A stretch of 64,000 nt of DNA from Camillea tinctor. Its lineage: Eukaryota; Ascomycota; Sordariomycetes; Xylariales; Xylariaceae. Under the pieces are notes generated by a model. That model searched no databases and was not told where the DNA came from. It saw nothing but the letters and a program-made list of their open reading frames with translations. The stretch lies in the NCBI GenBank assembly GCA_022578605.1, contig MU394085.1, positions 310,001 through 374,000 on the forward strand, written 5' to 3'. This document shows positions 1 to 12,700 of this stretch, one piece after another; position 1 is the stretch's first letter; every line of letters begins with the position of its first letter. Both the position numbers and the translations under genes were made by a program.

Positions 1-3000
1 CGGGATGGTGGTCTATTGGATGCAGCGAACAGATGTGAAAAAACCGCCGACGTTGTCCCCGTCATCCGTCCCGGTTCCTTCTCGTGAACAAGGCGGCCTA
101 ACTAACACTACGTGTCGGCGTTTAGTGCTCACTCACTGGCTACAAGGCCCCCCTCCTCTGCTCCTCCACCCTCCCCATTGCGGTAAAAAGGGGTCCCATT
201 TATTTTGTATACTAGTTTCGCAGGCACCACGTCCCGAAGAGACCTGTTGATGTACATACATACACCACTACATAACTACGTACATACATACACGTCTGCT
301 GGTTTTTTTGTTCTGGCCCGCGCCGCTTAGATTTCAGGGTCCTCTGGATCTCGATATGCGAAGTTCCTGGAGCCCTTACAGCCAGCCAGAACCAGACCAA
401 AATAAATCCCGTCTATACTACTCGCGGGCATTCACCCGCAATGGTTGCGACTTACTGAGTAGCAGGGTTCGTGCTAAGCTCGAAGTACTCATGGAGAGTT
501 CTCCCTTCTCTCTAATAAACCTAGATTTAATTAAAGTGCTGCCGACGACGCGGATGGCTGGGCCCTATACTGAGAGGAAGAGCTTAGCCCCCCTCTCCAA
601 AAAAGCACCGTCCTGGTTTAACATGTGATGAAGGACGCCGGCATGCATTTGAGGGTTTTGGCGACACGAGGTCTTTTTTTTTCCCTCTCTCACATAACCT
701 TACCCTCAGCTTGGTGGGCCATTATTTGTCTCTGCATTGCGCCCAATGAGTTCTGGGAGCAATTCTTGGTTTATTGGTATTGACCCATCCGAAAGGCGGC
801 TAGGGGAACACGGGAAGGTTGCGTCGTATTCCCGAAGACAAGACTCAGAAAAAAAAAAGCTAAGACTCGGACATTACATATACTGCGAACGTAATGGTCG
901 CAGAAATTCAGCTCAATTGGAAAATGTGGGTTTATGTATGTAACTTATGTATGTATAGCTTAATAGTGCTATGACTATAAATATACTGATGGATACCATG
1001 TTTGGCTATAGTCCCTATTATTATTATATCTGTATATTAAATACCAGCCTAGTTTATATTGATATAGCATGTAGGTGTATAGCAAGTTGAGACGAAATTG
1101 TATATGCGCATCAGTTCATGCCTCCGTAATATCATTTCAAAGAAGTTGGCATAGTCGGCTTGACTTGGTAACTTATCGAAGAATAAATGGCATGTATATA
1201 ACCTCAAGATATCAGATTTGGGATAAGACTAGGTTAATGGAGCATCGCAAAGCTAAAAATCCTACGTATGCATGTAGTTTGGGATAATTATCATGATCCC
1301 AAAAGACAAGAGAATAGTGGATAATATAGGTCATCAACATGAATAATGGGTTTCAACGTTGCGGGCTAGTCAACTCCGCTATTAGGGCGGGGGGAGAGAC
1401 AATGACGTTCGTTGGTAAGATAGGTACGGAATGCAGGCGGTGAAATTTAGGAATTGTCGCGATGACGAGCAGGGCGTCATTCGAGATTGGAGTTGTCTGT
1501 CTTGGTCGTGTGATCTACCGCGTAAACCTGTCTCGCATAACATGGCTTATATGGTAGGTTATGTGTAGCTTTTGCAAGCCTTCATCATATCCTGCACTCA
1601 ACTCTTTTTTTCCGTCCCTTATTTCTTCCTTCGAAATACCTTCATCCGTGATGGTTCCATTGTCACGAGCACATCGTCAGTTAGCAGAGAGCTAATACAA
1701 CTAACGAGTGCCAAGCTGAAGGGGAAAGGAACCCTCGGTGGTGACCATGGCGGGACTGCTCGATTTGGTTTAATGTCACACTTGCTTCTCTATGAAGCCG
1801 GGTCAACACCTTGAATCCTGACCCCGTCGGTGCTTGTGCGGTATTCAGGGCCAAATGGGAGATCTCGGTGGGTGTGTCCTGGGAAAGTTGATGGGATGGT
1901 GGATGGGTTCAAGGGCTGAATTAACTAGGGCCTTTTGCCTGTCCTAGCGACCCTTGCAACCTTCCTGGCACGAGCGTTCGTGAGTGTGGGGGTCCAGGAA
2001 GCATCATGTTCCATGCAGTGATCCCTGACCCTTGTCCCTAAGGCGCATGTGTATAGGATACTTACGGAGTACTGAGTTGAGCAGATGGTCGAACCCTTTC
2101 CCAGCATATGCCCAGATGTACATACACTACAACTACATACATCTCAACGCGACCCGGGGTTTTCTTTGTCAGAAACCAGACCTTCGACATCGGAACACGC
2201 CCACCGGTTGTGCACCACGAAACGATCCCTACTCCCTTGGTGATCGGCGTAAGTCGTCTTCGTCCTCTGTTTTGTTTGTTTTCTTTCTCTAGATTTTTCT
2301 TCTCTTCCTTCTTGCTGTAAGCATGTGATTTTGAGAGCTCGTTAGGATCCATTGTGTATGGGTGACGCTGGCAAACGTACTATTGCAATGAATGGATGGT
2401 ATACGATCGATACCTTGAGATCGATTCGGGCTAACGTGGGGACGAATCTTACGCGGCGACGGAAAGAGGAGAAGGGGGAGGTAGAGGAGGGGTCCGCGAA
2501 GAAGCGGCGGCAGCCGTCGGCTTGCACCACGAATCCTACAATGGATTATAGACACATACACACACACACACACACACGGCGCCCGCAGTGGCGTTCCTAC
2601 CCCTCTAAGCGCCGTCATATGCGAGAACTCGGCGGTACTCGCGCAGTATGGTGAAAGGCAAATATGTAGGAATCAAAAAGGAGAAATATAAGAAATACAT
2701 CCCACGCCCATTGAAGATGAGGCGAAAGAGTCTAGCCCTTCCGCTGACGAGGAAAAAGTGGACGGTGATAATGAGAAGTACTCTCATGAAGGAAATATGT
2801 GATAATGTGCTTGCGTAACCAATATCTAGGATAGACCGTCTCTTACACAGATGCAACAGTTATGTTGCATATAATCACGGTATGTAATATAATCGCTCTG
2901 CAAGGTCAAGTTACTTATATGAACCACCAGGGGGAGGTTGGAGTCGGTTCAACATTTAACATCTCTTGCAACTGAGAGTTAGGACGTGGGGGATTCTCAT

Positions 3001-5559
3001 GCCAGGACCTGAAAGATCTTAGAATACTCATCAGATTGCCCTCCCTTGCTGTCGTTATGCGATACGGGAAAGTAAGATCTATCGAGGATCAAAGCCATGA
3101 GACACGGGGGCGAGCGAACCTTTGTGTCGACAATCCCACGTGGTGGGCTATAATGAGCACGTCTTGGACTCCGATCATGTTTCAATTCACTTTATCGTTC
3201 CTTTTTTTCCTCAGCGGCGACATATTTGTGGAGATGCCCATGTGGCTAGATCGCACGTTCATAATGTTGCAGGAGATCTAACGTGAGAATGTGCAGAATA
3301 GTTAGGTATTTAGAAAAAGTGATCAAGCACATGGTACCTGGATAAAGCTTCTAGAAGCCCTCAGTTATAGCCTCAAGGGCCAATAGGGATACCCAGATAT
3401 GTCATGCGGGCCACCACCATAGTCCATCACTTGGCTAACACTGACAGCAATATTGCATGTAAAGGTCCTGTAGTGTAAAGGCTCCGGCCTGACAGATTAG
3501 AGACACGGTAGGGAGTGATTAAACGACTTACAATTACGGTATTCACTGTGTCTATGACTCGACCTCACCGTGATATCGACTCAAGTAGGTTAAGTGTACG
3601 AAACATAAACTCGTATTGTCGACCGGAAGCAACGTTTACTATATTCATTGCGCACTTGACTCAGGTAACTCGGAGACGACTTTAGCACCAAGATTACTTT
3701 TATAGGCCGGAGGATCCCGCCTGGCCTTCAGATCTCGCAGCCGGAACTATCCTGACTATCCAAATACCACATACTACCCTTCTAGACCGGGGAGACGGTT
3801 AGTAGGTTAGTAGGTTTAGTAGGTAGCTGAGGGGCTGAAGGAAGAATGGCATACATAGACGCCGTCGTTATCGGCTTAAGCTAACCTATAACTACCTACC
3901 GTGCTTGCTTCCGTCCGTCATGGGTCCCCACGCGGGTGACTCCAACTGTATGTGCGTGCATACAATACTGAGATGACCGGCCTACAAGTTGTTGGAACTG
4001 GGAAGAAAAGAAGGTGGGAGGTGGTAGTGGTAATGGTGGTGGTCGCCGTAGTAGAGGAGGGGTACTTGAATCGGAAGCATTCGGGGGGAAGGTATTTGAT
4101 ACTAGTGTCATACTTTGCCCTTACCCGTATCTGTCGTGAAGTAGGGTAGGTAGTAGTAGTGGCCAAGCTATAAATGTGCTTACCAGGCGATTCAAGGACC
4201 ACTCACAACTCACTCCAACAAGACAGAACACGTCGTGAATAGAGTGAGTGGTATAAACTCGCGTTTAACCTCATCATTGACGAGAGAACATATCAGGGAC
4301 CTCCTCGTAGGCGGGATAATATACCGAGTGAAAAAGAACACTCGATGGATAGTATGTTCAAGCAACAGAGAAGCTATGGCGTTGTCCAAACGGGGGGCTG
4401 GCCAAAAAAGGGGGGCCGTAGTGTATGTACTATAGTTGTAAGTGTAAATTTCATCCCAAAGTCAATTGAGGGGATTTACTACTACTTACATGTTAGTTGA
4501 GGTACTAAGTGTTAGAGCGTTATAGTGTTAGTGCACTTGTACTGTGATAGTATACATGTACATACATGTTGCTACCACACATGTCAATGGTTGAAACTCG
4601 AGCTATAGTTAGGTTAGGTAGTTAGCCCCGAGAAGAAGGTAAGAAGGTCCCAAACACTGTTTTCTCAGAATTGAGGTTCCAAACCTCTTTCATGCTTGAT
4701 CATCATTAACATCATAAAAGAGAAACAAGTGAACGATTGGTACTGGTAACTATCCTCCACTCCCCACTAGTAATAACAAATTTCAGTGCAGATCGGCCTA
4801 CATCCTGGTAAGAAACAAAGCCTCGCTTCGGCTGTATGTTAGGGACGTTCCGGGGGTAAGGAAAGGAATAAAAAAAAGTCGTAGTAGTGTATGGGAAGTT
4901 AGAGGTGCGGAGGCAGTTAGTGTGGTGTAAGTAGAAAAGAACCTAAAAACCTAGAAACCCAAGAACCCAAGAACCCAAGGACCCCTCCAACCCGAATTGT
5001 CAGCGTGGCATTGGCTTGAAAAGGTTCTGGGAAAACCAAATCGGTCCAGGACTTAAACCCACTAAAAAAAAAAAAAAAAAAAGTAGCTCCACTGGGTTGG
5101 CGGACCTGTCCAGGCATAGTTTAGTGGGTTATGTTTTTCCAGCACAAGCAGCACGGGCAGCACGAGGAGGAGTCGGAAAGGTAAGAGAGGGGGGGGAACA
5201 GATGCTGGCGCACATACGTCGTCTTAAGTGGTCCTTTTCATTCAAGGAATTACCAGCATTAGCCACTTGATCCCCACCACGGCGCATCCCACCCATGTCA
5301 CTTAACCAAGCAGAGCCGAACCAAACTACCTGGACCAACTATCGGGGACCCTCACCCAATGCATCTTTGTACAAGTCGTTGTAACTTGCTTGCTACTCTA
5401 CTATTACTCTCTTCCTTTTCTCCTCCACAAATTCTCAACCAGAAGAGAAACAACATCAAAGGTTCGGTTGGTTCCACGCAGTTTAACGGCCGAATTAGAA
5501 GAGCGAGAATATATAAAAAAAAGAAAGAAAAGAAAAGCAAGAGAGAGAAGTTGAACCAG
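1..5559. other. gene-free region upstream of areA
   Basis: I see no convincing gene here. The open frames are short, lack family motifs and do not join through good splice sites. The stretch holds simple-sequence tracts: a CA microsatellite at 2559-2577, TTAGTAGG-type repeats near 3800-3830, tandem AACCCAAG-type repeats near 4936-4985 and a poly(A) run near 5065-5082. It is probably distal promoter and spacer DNA for areA, since long upstream regions are common for fungal global regulators; that role is inferred. Confidence 0.6.
2559..2577. repeat. CA dinucleotide microsatellite
   Basis: An uninterrupted (CA)n tract of about nine units lies in the gene-free DNA upstream of areA. Confidence 0.9.
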
Positions 5560-6212
5560 TTAAGCTGTGGAACATAATTTTGACTTCTCTTTCTTTTTTT
5601 TTTTCTCTTCTTTTTTTGTAGCTTGCAGTTTTGTATCTCGGACCTTTTTTTCCCTCTCTCTATTCGCAGGGGACAAGAAAAAGAAAAGAAGCAGAAACCA
5701 TCCCCGAAAGAAAAGTTAATATTCCACTCACACCAATACTTTTTTTTTCTTAAAGAATCTACCCTACCTACCTACTACCTACTACTTACTACCTATTATT
5801 AAGTGGATTCACCAATTGTTCAAGTACATACCTAATCCTCATCTTTTGTTTTATTACTACTTAACCACCTTTACCTTACCAACCTTTACCGATCCACCAA
5901 CCTTGAAGATATAATTCAAGTCTGTGAGTAAACTTTGGGTGCAACACCTCGGACCTGTGAAGGAAAAGGTTGTTGGCCGATCCTTGGTACGTGGGGAAGA
6001 AAAAAAAGAAAAAAAGAAAAGAAAACCCAAGTCCACCTTGTAATACGAACAAGAAGGGAAAAAAAAAAAGAAAAGAACAGACAGGACAGAGAACAAGAAA
6101 GCTAGCCTCCGCCCCGACCGCTCTCGTACACGAGGGTGAGGAGTTGCAGCCTCTTTTTTTCTTTTCTTTTTCCTTTTACTCTTTTTTTCCTATTATAATT
6201 CTATTGTACAAC
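5560..6212 (+). promoter_or_regulatory. pyrimidine-rich promoter/5' leader of areA
   Basis: The 650 bases before the areA start are full of CT and poly(T) tracts (for example 5591-5617 and 6150-6190), with a CTAC-type repeat at about 5761-5801. CT-rich tracts just upstream of starts are usual for highly regulated filamentous-fungal genes. An in-frame open stretch continues from 5970 into areA. It is translated low-complexity leader (Lys/Glu runs) and differs from known AreA N-termini, so I treat it as untranslated. The transcription start cannot be placed from sequence. Confidence 0.45.
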
Positions 6213-9200
6213 ATGGCTGCTACCACAGCTTCACCCATAACAACTTCAAGTCCTTTGTTTGCAATGGATCCTACGACGACAGAACACGACTTTCGATTTC
6301 CTCGAAGACCCTTCGATTCCACCGATGACGGCGACCAGCACCAGCACCAGCACCAGCAACACCAACATCACGACTCTGAACAACTTTCGCAGTCGAATAA
6401 AACCACAGATAGTAGTAGTCCAGGAGATTTGCGCATGCAAGAACTCAATCTAGATTTGGCGAAACCACCAAGCCATGCGGTGCAGTTTGATTTACTGAAA
6501 AGCTCGATTTTCCCGAATTTGCAGAATGGCATGTCCGGTACCGAGGAGAGCTTGGAGGAGATGCAGCAGAACGATCCTCTGGCCACCCAGGTATGGAGGT
6601 TCTTCAGCAAGACGAAACAGAACCTGCCCAGCCAGCATCGCATGGAAAACCTAACATGGCGCATGATGCACTTGAACCTGCGAAGACGGAGACAGCTGGA
6701 AGCAGAAGCAGCAGCAGCAGCAAGATCAGCAGGAGGAAGAGGGAGAGAAAGCGAAACAGAGAGGGAAGCAGAGAGAGAAGAAGCCCGGTATGTGATATAT
6801 GTTCGTGCATAAAAGGGTGCTGTGCATCACGACTCTAACCCAAGACTGTATAAGTAATAGTGCCGCCACCCACCACTCGGCGGCCAACCCTCCCAGCGGC
6901 ATCGCGCAACTGAGAAAAACCTCAGATCAGAACCTTTCCCAGTCGGATCCTATGAATCTCGATGACTTTATTTTCCCCGAAAATGTGGCTACTCCCGCCG
7001 GTTTGACGCCATCACATGAGATGAGCAAGTTGGATAATAATAACAATAACGACAAGCTCCCTACTCCTCCTACTTATTCTACTACTACTAGTATTACTAG
7101 TAACAATACCACCAACACCAACACTAACACTAACACCATTACTTCTACTTCTTCTTCTTCTTCTACTCCCACTACTAGTATTACTACTGCTGCTTCAACT
7201 TCTGCTATTATTGGTGCTGGTGCTATACCCATCAAATCCCGCAAAGCATCTTCACAGCAGCATCAACATCAACAACACCAACAACAACAGCAACATCTAG
7301 TACCTCAATCAGTACCTACACCTGCTCATCAACGAACACAAAATGAGTTTGGTTATGTGAATCGTCATACTAGGAAAACCAGTATTGATGAGAGAAGGGT
7401 GAGTAGTAAAGAAAGACAAGAAGAAAAAAAGCATCTCTTTCGGTTTTTTTTTTATTTGTTCCTCTCTTCCCTCTTCCCTCTTCCTTTTTTTTTTTCTTTT
7501 TTTTTCTTTTTTTTTTTGCCTGCCGAGCCGAATCCTCCCACTTCCACTTCCACTCCCACTCTCACTCCCACTCACACCAACACACTCCCACTCACACCAA
7601 AAGGTCCCCATTGCTTTTGCCTAATCCGTCCGCCATATTATCTCATTTGACCGGGATACCATAAAAAGATAACTAATCATCCCGCTTAGACTCGTAACCT
7701 CAAGAGGCCTGCTGATTTCTCCCCTCACCTTTCCGCTCTCACCAACGCCGTCACCAGTGAACTGGACGCCGACTCGGATCTTCATGAATACACTCTAGAT
7801 AACTCCAACCACGCCGGCGCCTCCCATATGCCTCATCATCCTGGTGTTCCTTTTCCTCTTGACACCTTCCCTATGGAGAATGACCCCATCATCACCTCCG
7901 CCGGACCCTTCCAGCACAACTTTTCCTTCTCACCCTCTACCTCGCCCATGGTCACCCATGGCCCATTTTCTAGCATGTACAACCACCACAGTGGTCCCTC
8001 GGGTTCTATCAATGGCCAAGACTACTACTCTCCTCCTGGCTCTGCCTACCAGTCCACCGTCTCGACGCCGCATCCCATGGCCGAGAACGAGAACATGTTT
8101 TTCGGTTCCATGGATATGCGGCACCAGCGATCTCAGGGTTTCCGCCCCAATCCCGGGTCCATGAGCAATCAAATGAGCCAGCAGTTCATGTACCATCACA
8201 ACAGCAATTCCATGTTCCCTCCCAGTTCCTCCGGTGCAGATCCATCCGCAGCATTCACCTCTACCTCCAACTTCGGCCATGTTGACCCGACCCAAGTCTT
8301 CCAGCCCGATCATTCCGCCCGTTCTCCTGGCATGGGCATGATGCATGAGAACATGTTCAACTTCGGCGCTGATTCCGACAACGAGGACGACGAGGGTGCA
8401 TTCGCGGACCGCAACCTGGGGATGCACCAACGTTTCTCTCCCGGCGATGAATCGAGCATGGACATGGGCAACGCCAATTCGCTTGGGTGGGATGCTTCTC
8501 TGCCAGGTCAATTCAGCACCCAGGCCGCCCGCTATCCTGGCGGTCCGCCTCGGAAACAGGTCACGATTGGAGGGACCACGACGGATTACGTCGATTCGGG
8601 CGACTGGAATGGCCAGGGAAGCCTTCCGCGATCTCAGTCCTTCCGCACGGCGGGCGACAAGCGCCAGAAAGTCCCACGCACGGTTTCCACGCCCATGGGT
8701 GGACGCGGCAATCCTTTCGACCGACTAGCCCAGTCCAATCCCAATTCACCACCGCCTGATGCGCCTGGAAACGTTTCTGGTTTCTCTTCCGTCGCCCCTA
8801 GCCGGCCAGCATCCCCGCCCGGATCTAAGCACGGATCTAGCAGTAATCTCCAGGCCGCTGCGGGCAACCAGGGAGACGGGAACAGCCCAACCACCTGTAC
8901 CAACTGCTTCACCCAGACCACCCCCTTGTGGCGGCGCAATCCCGAGGGCCAGCCTCTCTGCAACGCCTGTGGTCTCTTCCTAAAGCTGCACGGTGTCGTC
9001 AGACCTCTAAGCTTGAAGACCGATGTGATCAAAAAGCGGAATCGTGGTTCGGGCGCAAGCCTACCAGTTGGTGGCACCAGCACCAGAGCCTCTAAGAAGA
9101 GCGCTAACAATGCGTCGGGCAGCGCTTCAGGCCCAGCATCGCGCAAGAACTCTACCTTATCTATGCCGTCGGCGAGTAGCAATGCTAATAATAATAACAA

Positions 9201-9756
9201 CAACCTAACCCAAGTGACCACTCCTCCGTCGACGAACCACCGAGCTGGGAGTGCGAATGAGGGCGAAAGCCCGGCAAGTGGTATTGGATCTGGGGGCAAT
9301 ACTGCCGGCAGCACACCTGGCAGTTATGCTGGGTCGGCCTCTGGTGCCGTAGGCGGTAAGGGTGTCGTCCCCATTGCTGCTGCTCCTCCTAAGAATACAC
9401 CAGGCCCCGGTGCAGCGTCGCTCCCGCGAAATATTGCTGCTACCGGATCATCGAAGCGCCAGCGACGCAGCAGCAAAAGTGTCGGACCCAGTGACTCCTC
9501 GGGTGTCATGGACGTTGATAGCCCCGAGAATTCGACCGGGTCGAACGAAGCCGCCAGGTCCGTGGGTTCCTCGAACGGATTCGTTAATATCCAGGGTTCG
9601 GGGAGCCTGGGTCTGGCTAACGGTTTTGGCATGACACAACGACCTATGATGGGCCCTGGGATCCTCGGCATGTCTGGTGGTCCTTCTAACGGGGTGATAA
9701 ATTCCGGGGCCGGTGCAGGACCTCAGGAATGGGAGTGGTTGACGATGAGTCTATAG
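6213..9756 (+). CDS. areA: AreA/NIT2-type GATA transcription factor (global nitrogen regulator)
   Basis: Activates nitrogen-catabolic genes in the nucleus when preferred nitrogen is scarce. I model three exons: 6213-6787, 6861-7398 and 7690-9756, giving 1059 aa, close to family size (about 1000). Residues 121-155 carry the conserved N-terminal AreA block (ATQVWRFF ... [13 protein letters not shown]1752). Exon 2 ends in the conserved RKTSIDERR and exon 3 opens with KRPADFSP. The single GATA finger is C-x2-C-x17-C-x2-C at C774/C777/C795/C798 with the basic tail DVIKKRNR. The protein ends in EWEWLTMSL, the NmrA-contacting C-terminus of this family. Long His/Gln, Thr/Asn and Ser runs interrupt it. 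The second intron is long (291 bases) and low complexity; the acceptor at 7689 or at 7704 would both keep frame. An in-frame Met at residue 18 is a possible second start. Identity is very secure, exon edges fairly secure. Confidence 0.95.
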
Positions 9757-12700
9757 AAGCATGTCCAAAATTAGAGCTTTGTACCACTATAGGACGTGCT
9801 TGCTTGGAGACCGCGAGAAAGTTATATCGAGAGCATTCCCTAGCGACGCATTTCTCGGTTTCGGTTCGGTGGTAAATCTGATTTCGAGCGCATCATTTCC
9901 CGGAGCGATGGAAGCGTCCATTTCTATGCTTAAGAATTCGTTTTTACCAACCCGCCACGTTGGCCCTCCTGCCAAGAGAGACGAATAATTACCGGGCCAT
10001 ACATATACATATCACGACACCCCAGTCACCTAATATCTTGTTCTTGTTCTAACGACTTTTTCTTTTTCGATACCACATTATCGGCTGATAGAGGTCCATT
10101 TCTTTCTCTCTTTCCGTTAACCTCTCTGGCTAGCCGTGTTCTTTTCTTCTCTGCTCAGGCACTTGGCTGCTCTCTCACCAAGGGAAGATCTCATTTACGA
10201 TGATCATGGCTCATTTCATACACAACCCACGCTGTCCAGGGCGGGAAGCAAACTATAGACTGAAATATATATCCGCCGACACGTGTTCTTTTCTATATCT
10301 TGCTATCTTGGGGCCAGGAATACTCTGACTCCCCCTACCCTGTTCGGCTCTATTATGAATACAAACGAACGTAATAGACATAGCTACATTCTCTCCGCCA
10401 GTTAGCTCTAATCAATAGGGGGGTTCCCTCCCTCCATTTGCTCTAGACGCTCCATCATCGACAAGACCTTTACTCATATTTTTACGTGTTACGTCTTTCT
10501 TCCTTGCTTGATTCGGCGGCGGTAAACCTACGCTATGCTCGTTTTTCTTTACGGGACGGGACGGCTGAATTTGCAGCTCGATTAACGGATGTCTTTCCAT
10601 TATTATTTTTTACATCAAGGAGGAAGGGGGATGGGAAATGGGGGACACTCAGCAAGGGATGGTAACTTTTTCAATGGGGAGAGAGGGGAACGGGCAATGG
10701 GAATATCATTTGGGTTGAGGTTGATTTGGGAATATTTCATGTTCATTTGATCTGTTTCTTCCCCAATACTTTGCTTTTTTTGTTCTAAGGGTCTGTAGAG
10801 GTGGGGAATTGATACCAATCGTCGTTGTTGTAGAACGTGCGCGTGTAAGGAGACAAGAGAGATAGGAAGAGTTTTGTCTTTTTTTTTCTTCTTTTCTCTA
10901 TATCAGTGGGCAAGTTTACCTACTAACACCTGACGATCATGAGAGAGAAGAGAGAAAGGGGAGGAGGAGGCATTCATATCACGATAGGAATAGTAAGGGG
11001 AATATAAGGAAAGGAACTTTTTAAGTTTTTTCTCGAATTTAGGACTTCTTTTCGTTCTTTTCACTATTTCGACCACTATTTTATTCGATGATGATAGATG
11101 GCGGACAGAATATGACAATAACCTACAAGCACACACACAGAGAGGGAAGGGAGAGAGGGAGAAGGGAAGACGGGCCATCACTTCATTTTTTTTTTTTTTT
11201 TTTTTGCTATATAACTGTTCTATTTCAAGGGGGTTTTTTTTTTCATATGATCGAGCGTTGTTACTATATCTGGCACTTGGTAAACGAATGATGGGAACGT
11301 GCCCTTTTTTGGAGCTCTACCTACCTATTAGGCTAGGAGAAAGAAGGAGGAATCAGGAGGATGAATAAGGAAGAGAGGCAGAGGGGGAGTCAGATGGCAA
11401 ATGGGAGAGAGAGGAAGCAATGCGACGGGAAAGAGGGCAGAGGTGGACAGACATATGAATAAACGAAATAAATGAATCGATTGAAACTAGAACAGAGTAT
11501 ATTCTCAGGCGCGTGAGATAATTAACTTGTTTAAACATGTGGCTGATGTTGAGATCTCCCCAGAGACAAAAATCAAGCCAGAGCATATAACATAGATCGA
11601 CTCCCCTCCTCCCCTGGGGTTGAACGATACCTAACCCTAGCAGCCCTAGATCAGTTTCGATCACTGATATGTGATCTCGGGGCGGTTGAACCGTTACTAA
11701 ATACAACGTTTTACACACTACGTATCACAGAGATAATGTACTGTCAAAAGCAGGCTTACATGGTTGACCTGGACACTAGGAAGTGTTACATAGGATCAAC
11801 TGTATGGATTAACGTAGGTCAGGGAGTTATGTAGGTCAATTCCTACGTTCTGGTTACACCAGATACGTTGAAAGGTCTTATGTAAAGTCAAGGTCCAATC
11901 GCCAATTCTCATAACTTACATGTATTGAGTATTATGACATGTCAATGTCAATCGATCGAGTAGGTAAGTATATTACATCTTAGTTCCGACCTCATCCCTT
12001 TTTTTCTTGCTACATATATATATTTATTTTTGCTATACTTACTGCTTCTTCTCCTTCAATCCCCCCCTTTTATTCCCGTTCAACTCTTTCCCTCTCCCGC
12101 TCTCTGTCTGTCTTAACTACCAACAGCCAAAGCTCCTCTTAAGCAAACCAGGGCGCCTTTCCTCTCCTGGAAACCCGAAAGCCTAAAAAAGGCAAAGCAA
12201 ACAAAAGAGCCCTGAAGATTATCCCGAACGAGCTGTAGATTCATTAAATTAGTTCTGTAACACGAAGTATGTGCGTGACGGTGAAGAAATTTCTTTATTT
12301 TATTCTTTTTCCTCTACCGAAGGGGTGCGCCCCTTACTTCGAAGATTCCAGCTTGGGGTTGGGGGAAGGGTGATTGACGTATACCATATACCTCGTATAT
12401 ATACACCTTTTTACCACAAGCATATGTCTAACCTGCATACAGTTCACTGATCTCCGCTCCGCTTGTTAGCCCGCCTATACCACTCCCCCTATGTCATACG
12501 TCTCACTTTTTACATGTGCAAACCTCCAAGCCCCATCACTCCTTAACCACTATCCCCCCTACCCATACCCCCTCCTCATCTTCCCAAGTTCCTCCCCCCG
12601 TCTTTTTCCGACGTCCTTATCCGATATCGGACTTTAATAGCATATGCAGACCTTACCTACCTACCTTATATAACCTACCTCTATACCTAATTCTATTCAT

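Noticed and set aside
3460..3520. tRNA-like A-box (TAGTGTAAAGGCT)
   Set aside because: No T arm with a GGTTCRA box and no acceptor pairing nearby.
5970..6212. In-frame upstream extension of areA
   Set aside because: It encodes Lys/Glu and Phe/Ser low-complexity from leader tracts and has no resemblance to AreA N-termini.
7930..9314. Long minus-strand open frames inside areA exon 3 (7930-8511 and 8634-9314)
   Set aside because: They are shadows of a GC-rich, stop-poor coding exon and carry no independent motif.
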